Assembly: GCA_009617715.1 (NCBI GenBank)
Contig: VTFK01000088.1
Location: 248,001 to 312,000, forward strand
DNA from: Plectrocnemia conspersa
Taxonomy: Eukaryota; Arthropoda; Insecta; Trichoptera; Polycentropodidae
Direction of reading: 5' to 3'
DNA: 64,000 bases
In this document: positions 13,701 to 27,660 of the stretch, in pieces
How the letters are laid out: each line of letters opens with the position of its first letter
How positions within the stretch are numbered: position 1 is the first letter of the stretch
Notes under the pieces: model-generated
What the model was told of the DNA's origin: nothing
Database searches by the model: none
The model's input: the letters and a program-made list of their open reading frames with translations, nothing else
Program-made: the position numbers and the translations under genes

Positions 13701-15699
13701 TCGTACGAGATGTCGATTATGATTAGGAACTGTCAGATAAAATCTATTGACGAAATAATTGTTAATCATCACAGCAATGAAGGTCGACAAATATGCGGAA
13801 GGGAAGAAATATTTTATTAGAAGATAGTAAACATTAGTTTGGACTAACAGTAAAAAATAATTTATACACTACTTGAATTCTATACCCGAGATAATGATTC
13901 ACAGCAAATAAAAACGTGATTTAGGTTATGCAGACTATAAAGAGAGAAATGCACACAAAATTATCTTAGAGTAAAATAGGTGTGGGATATATTTTTTTAT
14001 GATTCAATAACTGAGTATGAGTGATTAAAATAGTATGAAAGAGTAGCTATGCAACATTTTATTAAAATCGATCAAATATAATTGTATCAACTCACAAAAA
14101 AATATTTAATATATATTCATAAGATATATAGAAACTTTGTTGTTAATATGATAAAGCATAGTTTAAATATCATGTAAAAAAATAAAAATCGATATACAAA
14201 CACTATAATAATAATTCCTGTTACAAAATCAACGGACAATACAATTAATAACTAATTAAAATTTAAAGTTTTCTATGTTTATTATCATAAGATAAATAAT
14301 TTATTCATAATATTAAATTTGCGAAAGAATTGATCTTATCCTAAAATTTTATTAATGTATCTGAAAAACATTTGTTAAAATATTTACTTAAACGTTTATA
14401 CTGCGTAAGAATAATATTGTTGTATTTTTAAAAATACACAGAACATAAATTTACTATCAATGAAAAATTAAATTATTATTTTTACATTAACGTACAATAT
14501 AATATACAGTTTTAATTTTATATAATAAAATCCTAGTTTTTTTATAATAATTACTAAAATATATTTAATATTTGTTTATTTATTATGTTAAAATAAAAAT
14601 TGGGCCAAAATGTTGGTACATGCTAACTTTCATTTAAATTTTCGATAAAAGGTTCTTTCATCCAAATATATATGATATAAACTGCTTGAAAATATTGTTA
14701 TACAAAAATATATAGATAATTTAAAAAAAACGTAAAGCAACCACTACGCTGTACTATATTCATTAATTAACTAACTTTTTCTCTAACAAAGTAAATCGCA
14801 CTACTATAATAATAATACATATAATTAAGTAATAGAAAAAAGCAAAAGTGTTTTATGTTTAATACATAAAAAAATATACTAAATATATTGGCGTTTCACG
14901 TGATTTTTTTCTTTTAAACATATATTAACTACAGTTTGAGATTATAAATGATTTAACATAATTAACTTAAAAAAATGCTTTAAAACAAATCAATTAGCAA
15001 TTGAAAGTTTTTTACGAGCTTACACAAACTGCTGTTTAACGATGTTATATTTATAAATATATGTATAGAATAATAATAAAACGCCTCTTATACATTTAAT
15101 GACATTTATAGAGGGTCATAAAAGTAAAAGCTAACGTACTTTGTAATTATTTTCTGTCATTAAGTTCTGTTCACGTAAAAATCTAATTTTCATAGTGCAA
15201 ATTGGCCTTTGTGATATAAAATACACTTGCGGACATCGAGAAAAAATGACGGAATGCAGCATTTACGATATGCATAACTCGTTCGAACAAATCGAGGTCG
15301 TTAATTATTATAAAATCGCTCACTTTATAATGAGACAATAAAAATATATGTATACGCAGAAAGAAATTTTAATCATCGTCAATGATACGATTCATACAAT
15401 GCGTTATATAAAAGGCAATGGCGAAATAATGTGTGTCATTATCGCAACAGTGCGTTTTGTAATTTGTGATGTGTTATTTGCATATCTTAACGATCGGAAG
15501 TAAAAACAATTAACACATCATAAAAGTTTTCATTGCGGGTTTGACGCTTCACCACGCGTCGATGTCTAATGAGCGTTTTTGAAGATTTATTCACTTTTAT
15601 TTATGATAATACCCTTTAATTATATTAAAATATAAATATTTACCAATACAAATGATTCAGCAGTACAATTAAATGAAAACACTATGTTCACTGTGCAAA
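10751..15699. other. Intergenic DNA, one CpG-richer block at 10900-11260
   Basis: The 10900-11260 block is less AT-rich, with several CG dinucleotides and a TATAAAAA word at 11037. A promoter or non-coding exon for a gene outside the window is possible but unproven. From 11300 to 15700 I see AT-rich sequence with chance frames (12431-12880, 13360-13790) and nothing assignable. Confidence 0.35.
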
Positions 15700-15830
15700 A
15701 CTGAAAACTGATATGCCGATACTGCGGATTCCGGTCGAACGCGTGCGGCTCGCGGGCCACTCCGAGCGCCTCTGATCGCAGACCTTATGGAAGCTCGAAT
15801 TGGACCTCAATACTGTTGACAATATTGATT
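15700..15830. other. Isolated GC-rich island
   Basis: About 100 bases (centred near 15750) have high GC with repeated CG dinucleotides in an otherwise very AT-rich region. No splice-bounded or long frame matches a known protein. It could be an old exon, promoter or transposon end. Confidence 0.3.
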
Positions 15831-18800
15831 ATGCAAACGGCATCATGACTTGCTTCCATATCGCGATTTCTAACTATCAACCGCTCGATGCAAGTGTGAA
15901 AAATTATTTATTGAACATATTTTTATTTCACATCCCTCAGAGATTCACACGTGTGAGATCATCAGAAATATACAGTTTTATTATTATCCAAGGTCTGTCA
16001 TTAAAATTCACATATGAATACGATAATTCAAATTTTATTCAGGAAACGAAAATATCACTAAAGGTCGAACCAACAACCTCTATTTAAATTTGGTAAAATC
16101 TGTCAATTTTACAATAAATGCTTGTTTAATGTTGAACGCTCTGTGCTTATTATTTTTTTGATCCAAATTTATATGTATCTAATAAAAATTAAAATAAAAC
16201 ACAAGATACATGAGTTATACTATAGCAATATTTTTTTTAAATAAAAGGTTTAGTTTTCTTAGTTTAGTTCGATTTTCATATCAAATGTTTTTAGTAATAC
16301 TATTTATTTAATCAAACTTTAGTAGAAATTTAATTTATTTTTGAATTAAAATTTTGCTTAAAAATAAGTAAAGTTATGCGATACTTCAAAGCAATTTTTT
16401 TTTATATAATATATAGTTTTTTATATATGGAAAAAAATATTTTATATATTATATGTAAGTCAGCATATAAATTTACATGTGGCAAAATTTTGTGTAAAGG
16501 TCATTGCTTTACACAAAGTATTTTGATAAAATATGCTACTATAAAATATATTCTTTCGGAAAAAAATTTACAAAATTTTATTGTTTAGAATATACTGTAT
16601 AAAGATATATACCATAAAAATATATTTATTTTTAATAAAAATTAAAAAAGAGCCTAAATCAATATATATATTGTACTGCAGTGCAATATAAATCAAATTT
16701 CAAAATGCGTTTATAACATTGTTAAGATGTTATAAAAATATTGTAATTAAGTGTACGTTTTTAACTCTGCGTTTAACTGTGCTAATTAGCAAAAAGCTGA
16801 GTCAAGGTTTAAAAACATCAGAAGGAACAAAAAATCAATTTAGGTACGAATATATTTTTTTCTTTCATATAGTAACATTATTAAATTAGTATATAATACA
16901 ATTTTGATGTACAGACAGACAACATTATTAAATTATGTTCCTTTAAAAAATAAGATATTTTTTGCTACATAGATTTAAGCAGTCTTAGTTATATATGAAG
17001 TACTTAAGTACATATATATGAACATACACACTTATAAAAAATAAGATGCGTAATATATAAAATGTATTTAGACTATATAATATCTAAAACTTATTTAATT
17101 TGAGAATATAGTGTAACATACTTGAAATGAAGCATTAAGTATATTAAGGCAAACTTAAAAAAGAATTAAATAATTAAGGATAAAATTAAATAAAACAGTC
17201 AAAGTATGAAAAATTACGCATTTTATGTTGACGTTACAATTTTTATTTGCATACTGTAACCGCAATGGAAAATTATTAATTATTTTATAAGTCTTTAGAG
17301 ATGATTTCTAGAATCAATTTTTTTTTATTGTTACACTTTGAGGTTTGAATGTTTTTTTTAAATAATTAATAATTACATACTGTTAATTGTGGACGCCCTA
17401 TATAATGTTGACTTATTATTTAAGATATAGAAAGCAACAAAATAGTATTACATCATCTGGTTTTAAGATGAAAATTAATAGTAAAATATTAAAGTTAAAT
17501 ATACTTTTCACATGTGCTTATTTATATATATTTTATATAAAATAATAATTATATTGTATTAAATTATACAAATAGCTTAAATATACAATATAGACCAAGT
17601 ATCGAGGTCTATTTATATATATAGCAAACACTTTATCATAATTTACTCTATTTTTATAACGCTACTAACCTTCTTGCTAAACTACATATGGCAATTAAAT
17701 AGTGTCATGTATCAAAGGACCATAATTGAGTTGCATGACATTCTGAATAAAAATATTGAGAATCACTGAATCAATTTTGTTGCACACGCCGCAGTTAAAG
17801 TCAGGAATATATATAGAATTTAGAACGACTAATCATTTTTTATTGAGCAATGCATGTAACACGCTGCAATTTTTAAAATATTCGGTCTGTGCATTGATAT
17901 ACCATTTTTTTTGTAATATTTAAGAAACACTACGATATAATTTATAACACATGCGCGTATCTAACCACCGACCTTACAAATAATCGTTTTGTAATTAATT
18001 TTCCATGATGTAGACCAGATCAATTATTATGACGCAGTTGTTTGATTTATCGTTCGAAATTCTTGATCAAACCTGCAATAATCGTTTTCCTGATAAAAAT
18101 ATCTATTCCTGCTCATTAATATTAATTACACACTATCTACCGCTGGATTTTCCGCGTCTCTAAGAATTTTATTAAACGTGACTTGACAGCAATATTGTTA
18201 TTTGATTGTATCAGCGTCATGTTTAACAGAATAATCTTGTATTGGCATCACATTTAAGTTTCAGTTAAATAAATAGTTAATAATCATAAATCAATCTGCA
18301 TTTGTATAATATTACAATTGAAAAACTTCTCCTTGATAACTCAAGCTTAATAAATAGGAAGTGCGAGTCTTCCGGTAATATATTTATTTGTTGTAAGCAA
18401 ACAATGGCTTAAGTGAGCTTTTGGTATATTTATATTATAAACACTTAACGACTAATTTGTAAATAAATACTTTGTCATTTATAAATCAATAAGTAATAAA
18501 TTAAACAAGTGAAGATTTATAATTATACGTAATAAATAAAAAAAATAATATGGATTAGTAAAGATTAGTTAACTAAATCTTTCCACGAGCTTTTTCACGG
18601 TGTAAAATATGGATCGTAAAGCTTTCTAATCATTTTTAATCTATTTGTTTGTATTGTAAAAATTAGTAAAATATATAAAATAACGTGTTATGTAAGTTTA
18701 AAAACGTACTAGTGTTAGTTCACCCGCGTGCACTAATCGAAACGATTAGTTTCGTACGCGCACTGACTTGCCAAGAGCTGACCAAAGACTGGCCGAGGTC

Positions 18801-19429
18801 GGACATTCGACATGTATTTATCATTCGATGACAAAACTGGATTTTTACGACGGATGACTATGTCGATTTTGTCTTTTAGATGTCAGTCAAAAATTGCTGG
18901 TTTAGCAACTTGGGAAATGAGGGTTGGTATATTTTTCAACCGTGTAAAGACGCTTTGTAGTTATATTACGAACATATCGAAGTATTGATAATCATGGCTT
19001 CGATTCTGATAGAATATTATAATATTAGAGAACTTTATAATATAATATTATTACGAGTCAATAATATGATTTTATTGTATAATTTGTTACTACTTTTTTT
19101 TTATTTGATATAGATTTAATAGCAATTAAAAAAATATTTTATGTATTTTTTTTTATTTTATAATTTTTCATATCATTTTAGATTATTATCGCTTATAAAT
19201 AAATAGTATTTAATACAATTTAAATCATATAATCACTTTATATAATATTTTCTATGGGTATACACGTACAAAACATTCGGTTGATTTATACTATTGTGTG
19301 TTAAAGATAGAATTCTATTGTAGTTTTATAAATATTTAAGATTTATTACATTTTGCATTTAAATTTTATATCTCTCTTAAATATTTATTACAAAAATACA
19401 ATCAAAATTAAGCATTTAAATAATACTAA
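15831..19429. other. AT-rich intergenic DNA with small hairpins
   Basis: A hairpin (11-base arms with CTTTACACAAA, 7-base loop) lies at 16489-16517. A perfect ACTAATCG/CGATTAGT hairpin with a 3-base loop lies at 18732-18750, in a GC-richer patch (18720-18830). Frames at 15800-16087 and 16376-16588 are not recognisable. Confidence 0.4.
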
Positions 19430-21200
19430 GCTAATTGGCATAAATATCTATAATAAATTTCATTAAAACCTATTTTTATTTAATCAAATTAAAAACATTT
19501 AAGATACTTAGGTTATAACATAATATTTTTAAAATATAGGATTTTATACATATGTCACAATTTTATTGCTTAAATAATTCTAAAGCTAAAAATGAACTAT
19601 TATATTAATATTACGATCGATATGATGTTAACTATTATAAATATTTTTGGCAAATTTAATTGAAACGTATTCACATGTAATTCATTTACAAATATAACAC
19701 AATATTATTAAAATTCAGTTTGATTTTTTAATATTTTTTTTGAAGCTAATCTTTAAATGGATTAATATATGTTGAATATTCTTAACGAAAAATATAAAAT
19801 ATGTATTTAAATACTACTAAAAATTTATCTAATGGTGAGTGTTATATTATTTAATCTTACTATTTAGTTTGATAATAAAAATAATGTATTTTTTAACATG
19901 TCATATTTTTTTATACATTTAAAGCTAATCTATAAATGGTTTAATGGTTTAATTATAATTATAATTTAAATTTTGTATTTAAATAATACTAAAAATCAAT
20001 CTAATGGTGAGTGTTATTTTTATATTTAGCAAATTTAATAAAAATCTATCTTTATTTATTTCAATTATGAACTTTTAAGATCATTTAGTTATAACACTAT
20101 AATCCAAATATTTAATTTGTTATTTAATTTTTTTTCAATACACATATAACATTTTTTATTTATTAGAAGCTAATCTACAAATGGTTTTAAATATTTTGAG
20201 TATTTTAACTAATAATATAATTAAATGCAGTATTTAAATAATACTAAAATGTGTCTAATGATAAGTGTTATAAATATCTTAAACAAATTTAATTAAATCT
20301 TGTTCCGATTTAATCTATTTATAAAAAATTAAAACATTCAGTTATAACACTATAATGCTAATATTCAGTTTGTTATTTAATTTATTTTTTTAATATCTGA
20401 AACATGTTTTATTCATTAAAAGCTAATCAATTAATGGTTTAATATCTCTTGAATATTTTTAACTAATAATATAATCAAAATGCAGTATTAAAATAATACT
20501 AAAATGTGTTTAATGATATGTTATAAATATCTTAAGCAAATTTAATTACATCGTGTTCTAATGTAATCAAATTATAAAATTTAATTTAGTTTTAATAATA
20601 TGATCATAATATTAGTTTGTTATTTAATTTATTTTTTAACATATGTAACATTTTTTTATTTATTAAAAGCTAATATAAAAATGGTTTAATATCTCTCGAG
20701 TATTTTTAACTAATAATATAACTAAAATTAAGTATTCAAATAATACTAAAAAATCAATCTAATGGTGAGTGTTATAAATATATTCACCAAATTTAATTAA
20801 AACCTATTCTCATTTATTTTAATTATAAACATTTATGATCGTGGCGATATAAAATAATATTCTTAAAATTCAGTAAGTCTTATTAGTTATTCATTAAAAG
20901 CTAATCTATAAATGATATACTATATCTTAAATATATTAAATCTATAACATAGAAAATAATTAAAATGAAGTATTTAAATACTACTAACAATAGATCTAAT
21001 AGTAAGAGTTATAAATAACTGAACCTTCTTATCATTTAATTCAATTTAAAATATCTAAGAACCCTGATTTACACATTATTCTTAAAAAAAAGTAAGTTAA
21101 TATAATTTTTTTTATACATATGAAAATTTTGCAATAATTAAAAACTAATATATATTATCATGAATGACAAAGAAAATAATTAAATTTTTTTATTAAACTA
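19430..21200. repeat. AT-rich satellite array, period about 245 bp
   Basis: The word AGCTAATC (or a near variant), followed about 10 bases later by AATGG, recurs at about 19744, 19923, 20167, 20421, 20668, 20899 and (weak) 21145. A second word, TCTAATGGTGAGTGTTAT, recurs once per unit (about 19830, 20002, 20254, 20507, 20757, 20997). Spacings are mostly 231-254, with one short unit of 179. Units also share CAAATTTAATTAAA and CAGTTTGTTATTTAATTT segments. Divergence is high, so this is an old, unhomogenised tandem array. Confidence 0.85.
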
Positions 21201-24200
21201 TAATTTTTAATTTTATTTAAAAGTAATACTTATAAAAGCTTAATATTATTTCAGGAATTGTATTAATAAATAGCAAATTTTAATGTTTAAAATAATCTAA
21301 ATCTTAACTTAGAAATTGAGTTAATTAATCCAATTTCGCTTTTATAAATTATTGTTCATTTTGTTTTACTAGTTTGTAATCTATTTACTTTATTAGTTAG
21401 CATTTATATTAAAAAATCGTGATTATATAAAAATGTTAAAAATTAAGCTACAGTGACAAACAATATTAAAATAATAACATAAAACGCAAATTGCTTAAAC
21501 ATTATTGTATTTTATAAAAACAGACTTTAAAACACATACAATTGATTTCATACGTGGGAGTAATAATATTTGATAAGGATAAAACAAACATTATATTAAA
21601 ACATACATATATTATTATATATATTGTGTGAAAAATTGGTTTAAAATATATTTAGGTTTAAGATAATTAGATTATTTAATATTATAGCAATTTTGTATTT
21701 ACCTGATTTTTATCGTATTCTTAAAACACTTATTTTATGACAAAAAACATATGAAATCACTAAGTATTTATTTTAATAAAATATAATTCCTTTCTTCTGA
21801 TGTTTTCAAAATTTAAAAATAATTATGAGAAATGGTCGAATCGGTCTTAAATAATAGTTATAATTTTAAATTGCAACTGGTTTCCTATTTGCATTTAAAG
21901 GGAATTATTCTACTTCAATAAAAATAATTAGCTTTCCTCTTTTAGCAATAGATTCAGGTGTATTTTATTTATTTTTACTAAAAGATGTCATCTAATATAT
22001 TTTATAAAGAACACTTGTTAGGAATACTATCTACTGTATTTTATACATAATATTTTATTTTATTTTTTATATCGATTCCTCAAAATCGGTATTTATCATC
22101 AGAAACGATTACTTACTGCCTTAAAAACATACTGTTTAGACGTGAAACATTTTTGATCCTTATATAGTATTTTTTAGCAGTTATGAGTATTTAATATTAA
22201 TTAATATATACAATACAAGATTATCTCATTATTTTCTGACTTAATACACTTTTATATTATATGTTTGTTGATATCAATGAACAATTTGTAAATATTTAAC
22301 CAAATATAATACCATTTATAAAATATTAAATATTTTACTTACGAGTAACTTTAAAGCGTTTTATCCATATCGTGAATTTTTTTTATTACCATTATATATT
22401 GACTTTACTTTTTTTACATTTTTTCAAGTAATATATTATATAAATACTGTACTTTTTATTGACAATATTGAAATATATTTTTAAAACTAAAATAAATGCC
22501 TTAATGTTTATATTTCTGCTATACTACAAAAATAATATAAAAACAAAAACCCAAATCAATCTTCAAGTTTCTTAATCGACATGACGTCACTGGTTATTTT
22601 TCTGATTTACGTGACTTGTTTTTCCAATGTCAATGCACTAAAGTGATCCATTAACCTTAAGACATTTTCACTACGTTTCTGTTATATTAAAATACTAATG
22701 TTCAAGCGTTTTGCGATAAAAACAAGAAATCATAAATGTTTAATGCTGTAAAAAAAAAAATAAGCACGTAATTTATATGTATGGTTGTTTGATTTCTTAA
22801 AAATGCAAATTTTAGATATTTTCAGAATCAGTTTTCAAAATACGTTTCAAATGATATAAAAGTAGTAATTATCAACGTTAACACGCGCTGTGTCTCGTTA
22901 AAATTATTTATCACACACAAGGGTCAAATATTTTCGCAAAATGCTTTCTAAATGTGTGTTAACTATAAACTTAAAAATGGTTCGTTCTAATTTTTGCAGT
23001 TAAATTTGGTCCATTTTACTTTTTATTAATTACAATTATTGTTTTATGCGTATGCAGTTTGGAATTTTGAGCCTTACTAGGAAAATACACGATTAAAACA
23101 TACTTTGTTTGCAGTATAAACAAAAGCATAGATAAACCCGAAGAATGGAAAAAAAGAAAATGCAAAGTCCGTGCAAATATTTGCCAATTGCTTGAGTTTT
23201 CCACGACCATCATTTATTATTTAATGCACGACAGAATGTCATGAAATCATTTTATTGTTTTTTTTTATTCATTTTTACCTTAATATTAGTCATTGTTTAG
23301 CAAATGAAAAGACGTAGTTTTGAACATAAATCTTAAATTAATAATAATAATTCGATAAAAATAAAAATAAAATTCTGAAAATACATATAATATATTTAAG
23401 AATTAACTAATATGTTGCTTTATTTATTGGTGTTAATCCACAATATTTAATACAAATAATCTGATCTAAAAGTTTGACTATTAAATTGAAATAGTTATAA
23501 CATAAATAATTAATTGATGACTGCTGCATCTTTATGGATCATTATGTTTATTGTTAGCGCAAATTTAAAATTGATCTTTTTTAATTTACTGTATTGAGGT
23601 GTGTTTTAATGATTAGAGAATTTTATCGTGATTATTTAAAATAATCCTTAAAATATCGGCATTAATACTTTGTTAAGAACAATAAATTTGTTACTCCTGC
23701 ACTTGTCACGTGCGGGATTGCTAGATGCTCGCATGTAATAAATAACCGTTTAATGGTACTAAACTCAATTATAACATTTATTTATTGAAAAGGGATAAAA
23801 ATCTCTATTTAATAGTCCGAAAGTATTGTTTCACAATGTAAATTTTACACATCCTCAAACACTTGCGTTTAACAAAAAAATTAAAATGCGATTTTTTTGC
23901 AAAAAACATACGGCATACTCAGAAGACGGTCGTAAACAAAAAACGACATTTAAGTGTATTGTTATTATTTACCGTCAGTAATTTATAGTCTTTCTCGCTC
24001 GTTATCCACCGGTTGATGGTTAGCACCACTAGCATGTGATGTGAACAGATTTTTTTAAATTAATCCAATGCAATTTTGATACCAACAGCACAGAAGAAAT
24101 TATTTTATTATATAATTATTATTTAATATCGCTTAAGAAGTAATAAATAATATTTACTCTTTTAAAAAATTCTGCACGTACAATTAGGTGATTCATAAAT

Positions 24201-24620
24201 TTTCATTCAAAATTTTATGATTCTTTCAAGTTTAACAATGGTCGGCACTTTATAACGTTTCTGTTAATCCTTTGACTCATAGTAAAAACGCATTTTTACT
24301 GTCAACAATATATTGGGACGGGTGAGTCCTTTTATGTGTTTTTACGATAAGCAAATTTATATATTAAAATTGTCTCACGCTCACGAACAATTTAATCTTG
24401 ACTGTGGACTATAAAATTTATATGCTATGACTAAAATAAATATTTTTTAAATACAACTTTAATAAAATTACACTTATTTGTTATTTTACAAATATTTTAA
24501 AATTGATAAATTTATCAACCATAATAGTTTTGTTTTAAACAATAAATTTTCCGGAACAGAACCGAGTACTCGGAAAATTTAATAAAAAATATCCGAGAAC
24601 CGGGTAATAAATTTGGACTG
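21201..24620. other. AT-rich intergenic DNA, nothing recognised
   Basis: Long AT-rich tract. Slightly richer patches at 22560-22680 and 23920-24020 have no coding or repeat signal I can name. Confidence 0.5.
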
Positions 24621-24621
24621 G

Positions 24622-24860
24622 TATTTTGATGCCCTACTTATAATAAAGCTTACTTGGACGTACGGAATAAAAATGTGAAAGGCCGTAAGCACCTTTAACA
24701 TAAATATAATAGAGAGATTCCAGACCAAGTGCCTTAGAATGGTAACTAATGTCCCATGGTATGCACCCAGTAAGGTCATACGTCAAGACCTTAGCTCCAT
24801 TGAGAATTTGCAAGTCATATAAAAAATTCTAATCAGCTTGCTAAAGAAAAAAAATCACAA
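24622..24860 (+). pseudogene. Non-LTR retrotransposon C-terminal fragment
   Basis: One plus-strand frame reads LTWTYGIKM, stop, then a segment ending IIERFQTKCLRMVTNVPWYA, then SKVIRQDL. This matches the region after the RT of Jockey-type LINEs (LTYGIxxW ... IQRFQNKxLRxIxNAPWYV ... IxxDLxI). It carries one internal stop and another at the end, and lacks the RT core. It is a truncated, dead LINE tail. Confidence 0.75.
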
Positions 24861-25034
24861 GAAAAGCTAAAAAGAGATTTGCCAACTAATAGCAGCTAAC
24901 AATGAAAGTTGATTACGAGAAAGGAACTTTTCACAACAAACCATATTTATATGTCATAAAACTAATTGTATATATATAAAACAGACTGTAGAAGAAAATA
25001 AATAAAGAAAGCATATATAGTTTAGTACTTGCTT

Positions 25035-25325
25035 TTTATTTTATTATAACCTGGAATTTTCTTGCTAAAGCTAATAGCCAAGCACACACGCCAGGATTGA
25101 TCTCTCTATCATCTGACTTAATAAAATATGGACTTGCAATCCATTTTTCCAAAATCTTTAGATCATCAGTTAGACAATATCCTTTACATCTTTTTGCTAG
25201 CATTTCCATATAAGTTGCAATTTATTTCAACGCAGTAGGAGTTATGAATGCAACAGCACCAACCTTCTCTACAAAAATAAATATTTGAGAGATTGCCTCT
25301 TGTAATACTTTAATCCTTTTTTAAA
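25035..25325 (-). pseudogene. Unassigned protein-like fragment with one internal stop
   Basis: The minus strand keeps one frame of about 90 codons, interrupted by a single TAA where CAA (Gln) would be natural. It reads KRIKVLQEAISQIFIFVEKV before the stop region, then YMEMLAKRCKGYCLTDDLKI, then LEKWIASPYFIKSDDREINP and GVCAWLLALARKFQ. The composition is that of real protein, with few low-complexity codons and charged and hydrophobic residues in helix-like spacing. After FQ the sequence CAG|GTTATA could be a splice donor. I do not recognise the family. It could be a decayed duplicate exon, a retrocopy, or part of a mobile element adjacent to the LINE tail. Confidence 0.4.
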
Positions 25326-25330
25326 CTTTT

Positions 25331-27073
25331 AATAAGTGTGATAACATCAAGTAAAATATAAAAATATACTCTTTATACATCTGAAAAAAAATCCTACTAC
25401 TGTTTATAAGTTGATATTTTTTTGATCACATATGATAAAAGAATTTAATACTAAAACACAACATCATATATATGGGAAATAATTTATGATACTCTATTAC
25501 TTAGATTATTTAAATTAATTATAAATTGAAGACATATATGAGTCTAGCAAAAAATAAAAATCCTAAATAAAATATATGTTTACTAAAATACTATATAAAG
25601 TAAGGTTCTTAATTTGATAAAATTATTTAACTGGAAAGCAATAATATGCAAAAATACAATTGTCCTTCGTTGGATAATCTTGCATAAGAATTTTTATACA
25701 TATAAATTTAAAAAACATATTAACATACTGAATAAAATTTGTAATATTATGAATAAAATATACAACATTTTAATGCAAATCTTTTATAATACAGATATGA
25801 TTTTGATAAGATATTAAGTGTTAATAATAACTTATATATATAACTAAATAAATATAACTGATAATTTAATATATTATATTTGATCTATCCTAATTTTTCC
25901 ATAAATATGGAGTGAATTGAAAAGTGTTTGTTGCAAATGTATTTCTTTGCCTTAGTTTTCCTCATTTCTGAAAAAATAATATTTTACTTGTATGACTGAA
26001 TGTGAAAATGTAATATATTATGTAAAGAAAATTTACGCTTCTTTTAAAGATTGATTTTTAATAAAAAAAATATTTTATTTTAAAGGATTTATGTTATATT
26101 TTTAAAGCAGGTTTCATTTTTACATCATATTAAATTACACGCATAATCCCGCACTACGTGCGTCTCACGAAGGCCATTTTTAATCTTTATTCGCAAATAT
26201 ACCAATGCTCAATGTTATGTAATGTGAAATACAGATCGAAGGCAAACTTCAGCTCGATTCAGAGACGGTGACCTTACTCGGCCAACGTGTCTTTAAATTT
26301 GAAACATTTGACAAGATAGTCTTGTTGGACTCAAACGATTCTACAATGTGAAACTTTTTAATATGAAAATGCAAATCAGTACCGTTTGGGGCCAAATACC
26401 TTTTTGGATTTCAAAATTGGTGATAATCCAAGTCTGGCGACATCTTAATTGTCAAATGTCGTCATTGGTTTGTTCTGATTAATAGAAGGCGAAAGGAATA
26501 TGATTTTTATTTAGTATATATGATTTTTAATGTCCTGTTTATGATCTAAACTATACAATTAAGTATATTGATTATTTAAAATCGTTTAAAATAAAAGTTA
26601 TGCTAGTTAATAAATTCTCAATGTATGCATAATAATTAATACAAATATGTAGGAAAACATAAATATATTTATATGTTTCTACATATTTTTTAAGATAAAA
26701 TAAAGTGTCTGAAAGGAGTAATTTTATGTTTTTTGGCTTATGTGTTTAATGAGAATCTTTTAGCAAGTCCTGCCTATTAATTTCGTGGCAATGATTACGG
26801 GTAGTTCTGGCATCTTATTATGATAACTAAATAGCTGTCAGATATATTATTACATTGCCTATAAAGCATGATAAATATCGTTAATAAGAAGAGAAAATAA
26901 TATTAGAGTATTATATATTATTTTTTATATACATATTACTTTTTATAATTTACTATATGCTTAAAGCAGATAAATTAAAATTTCATGCACAATCCCTGAA
27001 ATAAATATTTTAATTACTTTTATAAATTTTTGTCTTGTCACATCATTTTTTTAACATTTTCACTTCAATACTC
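25331..27073. other. Intergenic DNA, nothing recognised
   Basis: AT-rich sequence. The 26140-26460 stretch is less AT-rich but has no readable frame. A small plus-strand frame at 25614-25817 is lysine/isoleucine/asparagine-rich and looks like chance. Confidence 0.45.
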
Positions 27074-27291
27074 TTAACCACTAAAACGCCAGAAACTCAC
27101 CGGTGCGTTTTGATGATTATTTTTTTAACAAATTTTTTAAAGCATGCTTACGAAATATTAAAAAAATATTTTTTAATAATTTATTAAAGATTATTGTACT
27201 AGCTTCAATTATCAGTAAATGATAAGATGCAGACACGTAAAGAGAAATAACAAGTGACTCACTAAAAAGTCGCTGACATTTAAAGGGTTAA
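27074..27291. mobile_element. piggyBac-like MITE candidate flanked by TTAA
   Basis: The left flank is TTAA (27074-27077) followed by CCACTAAAACGCCAG. The right end is CATTTAAAGGG followed by TTAA (27288-27291). TTAA duplication with C-rich ends is the piggyBac pattern. The two ends pair only weakly, so confidence is limited. Confidence 0.4.
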
Positions 27292-27514
27292 GTGCATAAA
27301 GAACTTTAAAAACGAGTCTGGATCTTAAAACAAATCAAGAGAGAGAAAATATTTTGTTAAGATACATTAAAAACAAAAATAAAATAAAATGATAAATTAT
27401 GCATAAAAATGTAAAGCAGTATATATGAAAAAATAATTTCTTAATTATATTTAATGCTTTTTTTTAGTTTAAATTTAAATTTAATTTAAAAGTTGGTATT
27501 AAGATGTGTCTTTT

Positions 27515-27660
27515 GGAGAGGAAAGAGAACTGATGTTATGATAAGTTGAGGTTCTGCTTTCATCAGAGCTTTTAGATATTCGTCATCAACTCCGATGAAA
27601 CGTCTAACAGGTGCTCATTTACCAAGGATGAAAGTAGACACGTTCGAATTTTATTAAGCA
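27515..27660 (-). pseudogene. Short protein-like fragment, unassigned
   Basis: A minus-strand frame reads APVRRFIGVDDEYLKALMKA, then EPQLIITSVLFPLQKTHL. A TGA precedes it and a stop follows. The residue mix is protein-like against the AT-rich background, but it is too short to classify. It may be a transposon relic. Confidence 0.25.

Noticed and set aside
19430..21200. CRISPR-like array
   Set aside because: The repeating unit is about 245 bp of diverged AT-rich sequence without short identical repeats and unique spacers; it is a eukaryotic satellite.
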